Origin: Plicaturopsis crispa FD-325 SS-3
Taxonomy: Eukaryota > Basidiomycota > Agaricomycetes > Amylocorticiales > Amylocorticiaceae
Length of the DNA stretch: 64,000 nucleotides
Assembly (NCBI GenBank): GCA_000827205.1
Contig: KN832555.1
Coordinates: 1,824,472-1,888,471, forward strand
Reading direction: 5' to 3'
Numbering within the stretch: position 1 is the first letter of the stretch; every line of letters begins with the position of its first letter. Of this stretch, positions 1 to 9,800 are shown piece after piece. The notes below the pieces were generated by a model that saw only the letters and a program-made list of their open reading frames with translations, had not been told where the DNA came from and made no database searches. Both the position numbers and the translations under genes were made by a program.

Positions 1-1
1 T

Positions 2-253
2 ACTGCTCGCCGCACCAATCTCTCACCAGCCTTGCTCGAGTGCCTCCAAGTGCTCAAGTACTTTTACAAGCAAGAGCGGCTCGATTTCACCTCCTCGTGG
101 ATCTCCACGGAGGACGACATGACGCACACTCAAGATGACGGTGATTCCCCCAGCGCTGAGGATGCGGCCGCGCGGTACCGCGAGTTGATAGCTCAAGGAA
201 AGTTGGACGATCTTGCGCGTTTACTCAATGAGGGGGTCGCATCTCTGTTATAG
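2..253 (+). pseudogene. C-terminal fragment of a hAT-like transposase
   Basis: The open frame runs in from the left edge and ends at a stop. Its first 35 residues read like the hAT C-terminal dimerisation segment common in Agaricomycete elements: an N-L-S-P start, then LECLQVLKYFYKQERLDF and a STEDD acidic tail. The last part (AAARYRELIAQGKLDDLARLL) is charged and helical. The DDE catalytic core would lie left of the window, so I cannot tell whether the element is intact. A MITE-like repeat follows downstream, so this edge looks transposon-rich. The assignment rests on a short segment recognised by eye. A host gene with a similar tail remains possible. Confidence 0.5.
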
Positions 254-1185
254 ATTTCTTTTCTTTATATCCCTTTGTATTAGCGTACTCGATACTTGAA
301 AACCGAGAGCGACATGCTCTCGTCGCCCGGTATAATGTTTTCCTGCGATACGCATGGCCACCTCGCGTGGCACTTCAATGTGGCTTTGAAGCCGCTTCAA
401 ATCTATTAAGTTCCGCGTTTCCGACGCTTCAATGCGGCTGCACTTCACACCGCGGCAACACTAGCTCGATGTCGATGTTCGGCAGCCTCGGCAGGAATCG
501 GAAAAGTCCCACGCTTGATTGTTGCTTGATTGCCCTCGTGCCGTCGCCGCCGGGATGTAAAAATATGGTTTGACCCCGATTTAGGGTTACACTTTAGTGC
601 ACATTTTGACTTGGGCTTCCTCATTTCTACAACACCTTATGAGCAAAGAATGAACAAAAGATCACGGAATATCTCTAAGAATGGGAACCAACAATGTGAT
701 GCGTGTGCTTTGACTGTGAGGATCGCCTCACCGAGCATAAACCCTAGCTTAGGTTTCTGAGTTTCTTTGGTTGCCGACGTGGCAACAAAGACGCAACCAA
801 GCGTGGGACTTTTGCGTTTTGTGCCGAGCCTGCCGAACATCGACATCGAGCATCGAGCATCGGAGCATCGCCAACTTTGAAGACCCCTATTGTGGAAGGA
901 CCCGCCGCCCGATTGGATCTCGCACGGCCACGGCTCATTAGACGTGTCATCCTTTTTGTTTCCCTCTCTTTCATCTACTACGCGGTCAACTGGTCTAGAG
1001 GGCTTGAACGAGAACGAGAAACAGCGAGGGTATCTTCTTGGTGCGTGTCTTGCAGAATTTCACCTCGTCAAGATCACTGACAGAGCGTTTCATAGACTTG
1101 ACACACTACTAAGCGTCACACGACTGCATCTATCAGAAAAGTACCAGAGCCTGAGGCAGTTAACGCGACTGCTAGACCTCCCATC
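254..1185. other. Gene-free stretch with a MITE-like repeat
   Basis: I see no gene here. The region holds the inverted-repeat element described separately, plus short repeated phrases around 366-450 (variants of cacttcaatg(t/c)ggct). The last 150 bases form the leader of the REEP-like gene. Confidence 0.5.
464..851. mobile_element. MITE-like element with about 60-bp imperfect terminal inverted repeats
   Basis: The left arm begins gctcgatgtcgatgttcggc and recurs as its reverse complement at the right end. The arms run about 60 bases, with roughly 85% of positions matching. The longest shared blocks are 22 bases at the tip and 16 bases (aaaagtcccacgcttg) further in. The 270-bp centre has no coding frame. 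No clear target duplication flanks the tips, so the exact ends and superfamily are open. The size, strong inverted ends and lack of coding capacity fit a non-autonomous DNA transposon. Confidence 0.6.
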
Positions 1186-2109
1186 ATGCTGATGTCAATC
1201 GTATCTCACATCCTGACGTGAGTTTTTGTCTCGTTCGTAGGCGTTTAAACTGTGTGGCGACTTACCCCGTTTCTCCGCAGCGCTTGGTTCGCCTTCATTC
1301 TGCCCTCGTTCTCGACGTTCAAGGCGTTGTCTCATCGGCCCCTCTCCGAGCCGGAATTGGAGAGGTGGGCGATGTACTGGTCTGTCATTGGCGCGTACGT
1401 CGCGTTCCAATACACGGTAGAGTGGCTTTTTAACTGGTGAGTTCCCCGCTCGGTGGACGTTTGCAGTTGCGTGACGTGTCGTCATCTCTAGGTTCCCGTT
1501 CTACGTCGAAGCGAAGACCGTGTTTTTGCTGTTCCTCTCGCTCCCTCAGACTCAAGTAAGTTTTCGTACGATGACGCATAGTTATTTCTAACGCCAATTC
1601 TCCGTTAGGGCTCTACTTTCGTTTACAAATCCTATCTGCAGCCCTTCTTCACCAAAAATGAAGCTGAACTCGACGCCGGGATAGTCTCTGCACAGAAAAA
1701 CACCGTCACTTTTGTCCAGACGCGTCTTTCCGCGTTGTTCGACATCGTTCTCAGTCTCCTCAGCAAGCAGCCCGCGGCTGGACAGCAGCCTGCCGGTAGC
1801 GCAGGACAACCTGCAGGCCCTACGCTCTCTTTGGAGAACGCCATGGGGCTATGGAGGACTTACGGACCATCTGTGATGGGTGCTATCTCGCACTCGGCTG
1901 CCCCCGCTCAGTCGGCATCTGCCCCATCCCCTGCGGCCGCAGCGGCGTCTGCGTCTACCTCGTCGTTCCAGGCGGGCGAGACCAGTACCGAGCAGCGCCT
2001 TGCTACAGCCCCCGAGTCCGACCACGTCGTACCCCACACTCCCATCGGCACCCCTACGGGCTCTTCTGACGCTGCACCCCCAGCATTCCCCGAACCGCAA
2101 TTCCACTGA
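1186..2109 (+). CDS. REEP/Yop1-type ER-shaping protein (TB2/DP1/HVA22 family)
   Basis: This is a membrane protein of the reticulon-like REEP family, whose members bend ER tubules by wedging hydrophobic hairpins into the outer leaflet. The exons join as 1186-1217, 1281 to about 1436, then two more. The reading frame is MLMSIVSHILTAWFAFILPS, then FKALSHRPLSEPELERWAMY, followed by YWSVIGAYVAFQYTVEWLFN and FPFYVEAKTVFLLFLSLPQT. The order of hydrophobic hairpin, the charged E-x-E-L-E-R-W linker, second hairpin and then the W-x-P-F-Y segment is the family signature. After residue 150 the protein becomes Ala/Ser/Pro-rich and probably disordered. All three introns are short with GT..AG ends. The start is the first ATG before the hydrophobic segment; the second ATG (residue 3) is equally possible. 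Confidence 0.85.
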
Positions 2110-2304
2110 TCATGCGACAAACATAAGGGTGTTTGGTCTCAAGTAGAGGATAGAAAGCGTTTTCCGATTTATTCCTTCATATATTTTGTTCTATTGCTTC
2201 CAATGAATTCGCGGACATGGTTGACCTGGAAAAACGTGCATGTTTGAATAAATTATACAGATGCTTCAGAATACATGCAAACCGAATCACAGCGAGATCA
2301 CCGA

Positions 2305-5300
2305 TCAAGAGCCCACCCTATGGCGTCTGAACGCAGCCTCGACATCGCCAGCTGTGAACTCGAGCGCCACACCACTATCCTTATAACACTGTACGATCCT
2401 CTTCGCAAACACCTCCCTGACTCTCAGCAGCTCGTCCTCGCACGCCTTCCACACGCCAACGAGAACAGTGCCAGGCGCGATGCCGACACTTTCCTCCACG
2501 GTTGTAGCCTTCTCGGATGCCTCGGTGAAGTGTTTCTCCACCCGCTTGAACAGGGCGTCGATATGCTTGCGAATGTCCTTCGCGTTGTACTCCTTGACGA
2601 CTTTCTTCAACGCGGACCGATTATAGCTGCTGTTGCTGGCAACTTCAGTCGGAGCGGTCGTCTTCAGCAACCTTTCCACTCCCTCGAAGTAATCCTGATG
2701 ATTTTTTGGGAGTTAAATAGGTTTACTTTTTCGATGTCTCGCGACAAACTCACGATGATCTTGGAGAACGGCCGTCTTAGAACGAGCTTGACATACGCGC
2801 TCAAATTCTCCTCGTAGATGCTTTCCGCCCGCTTTAAGAAAGCTGCAACAGAACCGATCTCGAGTAGACCTATTTCTGCGACGAAGTAATGTGCGTTTTC
2901 TGGGTGTCATTCGTCATGTCAGTTCCTGTACGCCTCGCGAAAAGAAATGTCATCGCTATCTTACCGATCAGGATGACGTGATAATTGAGTTGTCCTTTAT
3001 CTTCCCCTTCGCCGTCCATTTTGGCCATCTGCTTGAGGGAGTCGAACATGGTCTGCACAATGCGCTCGTACGCCATATCGACGTTTGCGCGGATCTCGAG
3101 GCCGTTGGCGCCCAGAAGCTGGTTTTCGACCCGGCCGACGTAGATAGGGAAGTATTTGATGAAGTGGGCAACGCCCTTCCGCTTCTTGCTCGTCAGCTTC
3201 GTGTCCTCAACGCCTTTGATTTGTTCCGTCTAAGACCAGAAGGTGAGGATGAGTCCGACTCGGGGGTTGAGAATAGACGAGTCGCTCACGATATGGCGGT
3301 CGAAGAGTCCTTTGAGCCGCATCAGTTGCTTCTCCAAGGCGTGCTGCAGGAAAGCGTTGCCCCGTTCATCCGCGTCGACCAAAAATCGCTCCAGTATTGC
3401 AATGATGCCGATGATCTGTCTAGAGCAGGTAGCGTGAATCAGATATTTCAAGCCTGATCAGTCTGGAAGAGCGTACAGGCTGTCCTTTGCCAACGCGCTA
3501 TCCAGCCAATTCTTGAGCTCGGCAGGAAGGAAACCAAATATGAGGTCCATGGCACCGCGCACAAGCTTCATTGTCCCCGGGCTCAAACCAGCTGCGCGCG
3601 TGGCTTGTCGCCGGAAGTAATTCTCAAGCCCTGCATAGTCCGCAAATGTGAGCGCAGCGTCGTTGATCTGGAGGAAGTCTGCGATGAAGTCGTCTTCGCG
3701 GTAGATTAGTGGCGCAATTTGTTCCAGTACTTGGCCAAATGCCTACGCATTTCGGGTTAGATAGCTGAAGATATATTCCAAGACATCAAGACGTACTTCA
3801 GATGCGCGAAGCTCGCCGTCACCATTTCTCTCTTTATTGTCCTTGTCTCGACTTCGACCATCCATTGGAGAGCGAATAATGGTACCCGCCCGTCGCATTC
3901 CACTGCCGGCTTTGGAGCTTGCAGCATTCGGTGTCGCACTGAATGCTATGTGTACAGGATTTGTGAGCTTTGAAAACCTACTGGACGATGATATAAGCCT
4001 ACATTCTTGATCGTCCTCTGAAGCCTTCTTGACGAAGCCGCTATATATGGAGAGAAGGGCTCTCATTTGCTTGCTATGTAACTCGCTAGCAGCAGAGAAA
4101 TATGCCTACAAGTTTAGCAAAGGCAGCACGTGAGACAAGATACAGACAGAAGTGATAAAGACGCACGGCGCATAGTTTCGCATACACAGTTTCATCCATC
4201 TCTTTGAGATAGAGCATGAGGCCTCCGTAGCGGCCCAGATACGTTTCCATATCTTGGTGGTCGATAAGGGCAGGGCGTCCTCGTCTAACAATACCATCCG
4301 TATCTCCTAACAACATGCTAGCCTAAGTTTGTAGTTAGCACCGTCTTCGAGGTGGGAGCTCCTATTCTTACTTGCGCTGTAAACATGATAGAGAGGAAGT
4401 CGAAGATCCGTTTGCAGAACTGTGCGTTATGCGTCCGGTATTCGTCGAGTCGTTCCATCGTCGCAGCCATATCAGTATCGCGGCCTGCCTGCAACGCCTT
4501 GTATAGCTCTGTCGCAGCCTCCTCGAGCCTCGTGATACTCGACTGCTTCTCGAGCGACTCTTGTGTAAGTGTAACCAGAGCATCTCTGTCGACATGCACT
4601 GTCTGCAAGAGGTTCTCTAGTTCGCCCAGGAGGGCCCGTTGGTTCTGCGTCTGCACTTGCAGACCTCTATTCTGGGATTGGATATAGGATATATCGTCGC
4701 TGACGGCCTGTAATAACATGAGAACGAGATACAGCGTTAGATCAACGAAATAAACGTTGACGCACATTAAGGTGGATTTTATAAGATGACACTAGACTGT
4801 CCATGTTGTCGAGTTCGGCAACGGCTTGGTCCATGTACTTGAGCACAACTTCTATTCGGTCGTCACTCTCGAGGAATGAATGAATGTTGGCCTGGATAAA
4901 ATATCAGCGCGAATTACCACTATCGGAAACCACAGTCTGTAGTCACCTTTTCTAACGCCATGAGCTCATCTAGTAAACGAGCTTCGATGAGGTCAGCAGT
5001 ACCCCTAGCGGTCTTCCTGCCCATAACATCTTCGCTTGCCCATTCATACCCCTCGAGCATCTCCTCCACACTGGCCATAGTGGCCTGCGCGGTCTCCTCT
5101 CCATCCCCTTCCCCGCCACCATCGCCATCACCCTCGGGTCCACCGTGGCCTGCGATAAGCCGGTCGAGTGAAGTTTGATTGGGCGGATCGAAAAATGACA
5201 CGCGGGCATTGTGGTCACGACGGGCTTGTCTATCATCTGCGGATTGTTTCCGAGAGCGCGAGGTGGGTTCTGGGGAGGGCGTATTCCCACGAGGTGTCAA

Positions 5301-6505
5301 AGGACCAGCAGAATATGCAGACAACGGCGAGGGGGCTTGCAGTGAAGTCGGGGCCGTGGATGGGACGTCCAGCGACGGTCGGGAGGCTGTGGACTCCGTT
5401 CTGCGACTCTCCGTAGTGGCGTTTGATGCACGTGCATTAGTGTTTGAGGACCAGGAGGATTGGCTGGTAACAGATGGCCTAGCCGGCGATGTAGGACTCA
5501 TGGGAAGCGTGATAGATGGGACTTGGCTAGAGGTAGATGCAGCATTTGAAGGACGACGGCCTTGCCGTGGCCGGACAGTGGAAGGTTGCGATGCCACGGA
5601 CGTAGATGGAGAGGGCGGCCGACTACGAGAGGACTGAGTACTGCGAGCAGCTGGAGCGTAGCCCCGGCTAACAGTAGAATTAGCAGGTGATGATGGGCGG
5701 GAGGGAAGGCCGCCCGTCCGCGATTGAGCCGCCGGAGATGGCTGCCGCGGGGGTAGTCGTTCATTCTGCACTGGTGTTTGCGTGCGAGGATTTAGGGGAG
5801 ATCGTCGAGGAGGCGTTTGGGTCACACCGCCGTTTGCCGAGGGGCTCGGAGTGCGTGCTGGTACACGGGCGTAGTCGTTTTGTTGTCTCCCAGCTGTTCT
5901 CGATTGAGTACGAATACATGCACGGTATTGGACCAAGAGAACCCACCTGGTGCACTGTCCGGATCAGCGATACCTTCAAGTTGCAGGGCAGCGGACCCGC
6001 CCGTTACATTGCGGAACAAGCGGATTATGGCGATTAAGAATTTGGACTGATCCCTCTGACTTTCTGTCTGCCATTTGTAGGTTCGTGCCAATGTGATGCT
6101 AAATGAAAGAGGCTAAGGGAGGGGACAAAACACAAGAATTCAGCATATATGCCACTATAGATCATGGTTCGCATACGTTCTCCACACTGATAGCGCGTAG
6201 CTCTGGAAGCCTCCACGTCTTTCCGACTGAGAAGGTCCCGTTCGTGTTTAATTTGGACTTGTGTATGAAGCCCATACCGTTGCTGGTCTCTGCAGGTCAT
6301 ATTAACAGAATGCTATTGCATCGACCCCGCAGCAGCACATACGTGAGAGAAGGATATAACGCGGTTTGTTTCCACCTCCCTCTGTGCCGGCATCTTCCCA
6401 TATCTTGACATGGGCAACGTAGGACTCGTCGTATTCTCCTGCAGCATTTCGTTTGGAGAAGACGGACGCAATTATACGTTGTCGCACTGATTCGTAGTCG
6501 GCCAT
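2305..6505 (-). CDS. SEC3: Exocyst complex component Sec3
   Basis: Sec3 is the exocyst subunit that marks the plasma-membrane site for vesicle tethering and binds PI(4,5)P2. The N-terminus (MADYESVRQRIIASVFSKRN, KPRYILLS, later TYKWQTESQRDQSKFLIAII) matches the Sec3 PH-like lipid-binding domain. A long Ser/Pro/Arg-rich linker of about 300 residues follows. The C-terminal half is the coiled-coil and helical-rod part: DDRIEVVLKYMDQAVAELDN, SDDISYIQSQNRGLQVQTQN, ALLGELENLLQTVHVDRDAL, and a tail with FKRVEKHFTEASEKATTVEE. There are about ten short introns. The start ATG directly precedes the conserved R-x-R-I-I-x-S-V-F segment. A transposon lies 108 bp upstream of this ATG, so the promoter or leader has been displaced. 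I see no frame break. Confidence 0.88.
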
Positions 6506-6605
6506 GGATTCAACCGCGTATCCCAGTTACTGTCTTCCAAGTCAAGGTGAAAAACAAGACCAGGATAGAGAAAAGCGGTTGCGAGATCATGAACTCCCTT
6601 GCAAA
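6506..6605 (-). pseudogene. F-box-like protein remnant upstream of SEC3
   Basis: Read on the minus strand, the 100 bases between the transposon and the SEC3 start encode ALVCKGVHDLATAFLYPGL followed by VFHLDLEDSNWDTRLN. This resembles the cysteine/leucine-rich start of basidiomycete F-box proteins. The frame runs into SEC3's first exon and stops there, so it is at most a remnant. The transposon's target site lies at its 5' end. Low confidence; chance similarity is possible. Confidence 0.25.
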
Positions 6606-6613
6606 CGAGCGCT
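6606..6613 (+). repeat. Left copy of 8-bp target-site duplication (cgagcgct)
   Basis: The octamer cgagcgct directly abuts the left terminal inverted repeat and recurs exactly at 13009-13016, directly after the right one. Eight-base duplications are typical of hAT, P and Zisupton-type elements. Confidence 0.92.
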
Positions 6614-6646
6614 AGGCCCCGGGAAGCTCCCCCATTTTCGTGTCCG
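6614..6646 (+). repeat. Left 33-bp terminal inverted repeat
   Basis: Exact reverse complement of 12976-13008. The outermost bases are aggccccggg, and the inner end is cgtgtccg. Confidence 0.95.
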
Positions 6647-6666
6647 CCGAAATGGCCCAAAATGAC

Positions 6667-6704
6667 CCTCAAATATGCTATAATTTGGGCCTCAAATATG
6701 CTAT
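6667..6704 (+). repeat. Two subterminal cctcaaatatgctat repeats, left end
   Basis: Two identical 15-base units start at 6667 and 6690. Three more copies in the same orientation lie near the right end. Placement just inside both ends suggests transposase binding sites. Confidence 0.8.
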
Positions 6705-6867
6705 ATGGACAAGGATGTCACAAAAGTAACAAATTGTCACGTTTTGTCACGCTAAAATATCAAAAAAAATTTCTAGCGCTACCGCGCGAACAAGCAGCCA
6801 GTTTCGAACACAATTAATACATCTACATGTGCATACGAGAGCAGATACAACCACCGTGGCGCATAAG

Positions 6868-9800
6868 TTAAGATTTATGACCCAGCTTTAGGATGATACG
6901 GCGAACCGTAGGTCTCGTCAGGGTTCGCCATCGAGAGGCTTCAAACGGTTTGAGAGTCGCGTTGCTGTAGCTGAAGCTCGATGACTCAAAGGGGCTCCCA
7001 CCGATATGATAGACCAAGTGGGCCAGTGGAGCGTGAGTGTGCATATGCGACTTCCGATAGCAGCATGTGAATCGGGGACCAATGTCGGAATCGACGTCCA
7101 TCGCGTCGTCGTCGTCGTCGGAGCTTTCAGCCTGCGACGCGGAGAAAATGAATTATTAGACAGCTCACGGCAACGCGAACGTAGGTGTAACACTCACCAC
7201 GGCAATTTCTAAAGCAACGTACACCCGAAGAGAAAGGAATGCAAGGCCGGAGACGCTGACTGCGCTCTCGAGGGATCCGTAACGACTGTTATTTCCCTTC
7301 TTGTAGATGTCGAGTACCTCCCCTATGTAGAAACGCTGCGCGTTCCGCATAATCACGAAGCTTCCGGGGCATAGGGGAAATAAGACAGTGACATTTTTGA
7401 TTTCAAGGTTAGGTGCAGCTGAAGAGGTGCGAATTATTATTACCAGCGTAACGCGAAAGTCGCATCGCAAGTACTCACCTGAGTCTGTAACGAGTCGCTG
7501 GATCTCCTTTGCAATAGACTTCCAACGTTGTTCGCGAGTCGTCGCCGGTTTTGCCATCACGATATCGGGATCCAAGTCTTGCGCGATCCGTACACGGTGA
7601 GATGCTTCCTTGATCGACATCTTGAGAGACTTGGCCTCATTTCGTCCAGGTGCCTCCGGCCGTTGCGCGGCTGCTGCTGCCGCTTCTTGACGTCGTACGA
7701 ATTTTGGGTCGAGGCGGACGATCCTCTCAGATTTTACAGCGGTTCCCGCTTGATGTAATCGGCGTGCCTCGAGCATACGAAACACAGAAATTTTGAGGGT
7801 ATTGTCGAGAAGCTGGCTGACGATCGGGGGCGATGGTGCCTGAGAGCGGGGCAGCTGAGAGTCTAAGACAATGGATGAAGTCGTCGGGAGCTCTGCTGGC
7901 TCAGACGTCGACGCCTCGGAAGGAGCCGCTATTTCAGCGTCCGGTAATGACTGGACCTCCTGAAGAGTGAGCTCGTAATCGTCACAAAGATCCGAGTATC
8001 GGGCGGTGTCGAGCGCAGCCTCTGCAGTAGTTTCCCCGATGCTCAAGTTACTGCCGTCCGTATCATCCTCGCTCTCGTCTGACGAGTCGGAGAACTCGCC
8101 GCGGTCTGGGTCAGAGTCGGTGTCGTCGTCAGAGTGACCTGCAGCAGGAGCTTTGGCCCTAGATTTGTGCTGGCTCCCAGGCTTCAGTACTTTGAGTGTC
8201 AGCGGAAGTGATGGTACCGGCATGCAAAGTATATCTTTGCAGATTGCGACGGCTTCCTGGTATCCTACCTCGACAAGCTGGTGAATATCATGTGTGGTGA
8301 GAGCGACTCGGGAGTGAAGTAGTTCTTCTTCGGTGAGGGGGGTTGCATCGTAATCTAGCGTATAGCCAGCGCCGGAGGTGCGTTCCCTCTTCTCGTTGAA
8401 TTTTCCTGACAGGAGAAGATGTTGACGAAGCATGACGTGCTTCACCATCTTGAGAAATTCGGCGTACGTGAAGTTCGGAAGAAGCATACGTGCGAGTCCG
8501 AAGAAATGCTCAACGAAATCTGTTCCCATCAACCAGGGGCAGAACGGCTGGTCGGGATAGAACCGCGCGTAGGCAATCACGAGGAGGAGGAGGCTGTCGC
8601 ACAGACGGTTGAATATGTTGAAGCTCGCCGGGGATATAGAAGAGCGAGCCGTCGAGTACAAGTCGGGGAATTTCTGAGACATGTGCTCGATGTGGGCCCA
8701 CCAAAAATGAAGAAAGAACCTGGCACGCATGACGGCAACGACGCGATCGCGTACACTGAGACGGCGTGACATCCATGCATCAAACAATTCACCTGAGATG
8801 ATATGGTCTTGTTAGCGCTTCTTGGGACTGACCGTAAGAGATTAGAAATAACGCGCACCAAATATAAAAAGATACACGAAAAGGCCAATAAACTCATCCT
8901 TGATAGCGCGCTCTTCGTTGGAAGCACCTTCTCCAGTAGTCGTAGCTAGTAGTGCTATATAGCTGAAAAGGCGGCGAGCTGGTCCGTCTTCCTGCTTGTC
9001 AACATTTTGCACATCTCGTAGCATGAGGCCCGACTCTCCGGTTTCGCACAGCCTAACTAGCGAGCGGCTCACGAGGTGGCCCTTTCCGAGACTCGCCGTA
9101 TGTGTCCCATGCTGCGGCTGATTGCGAGACGTCTTCTTCCCGTGTGGTGCGTCCTGGATGGAGACGAGGGGGCCGGTGACTTTGAAAACCGGCGCTTTCA
9201 CGTGCACACCATACAGAGCGTTGTCGTAGGTTAACGGTGGGAGCTCGGAGGGCTCTTGATCCATAAGGCACTGCGCAGAGGTCTCAGCCGATGCGCCGTC
9301 CGCAGAACAGCCGACGAGAGGAAGGCCAAGCTCAGCGGCCATCCTCTGAAATCGAATTAATTGCTCGTGAATGTTTTTGGCATCGTCTTTGCCGTTGGTC
9401 GGTATGAGAGCAACCACGAGTGGTGGGATCTGAGGGAGTGGGAGCTTTTTACAACGAATTTAGCACTCGGGATCGCTAAGAAGAGACCGTGATTACACAC
9501 CTTCGCCAATATTGCGCGTACTTGCGTCGCAGCATCATTTTGCTCTTTGACGTTTGCGATTACGAGGTCAATGTCATCACCATCTTCAACTTCACATTCA
9601 TCGAGAGGGAGGACAGAACCCAGGACGTGACTGCCGAAATCATTTGAGTATGACAGACGTTTTCGAACCTTCGTGCAGTCGCCGCCGATGATTATTGCAC
9701 CAGTGTAATGCAGTGTGTCTGCAAGACGCTTGACTCGGGCCACATTCTCCATGACTAGGTAAGGGTTTTGAAGACTGTGCTCAGAATCTGCAACGAGAGC

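Noticed and set aside
580-770. Telomere-like ttaggg / aaccct units
   Set aside because: Only isolated single units inside the MITE-like element, not an array.
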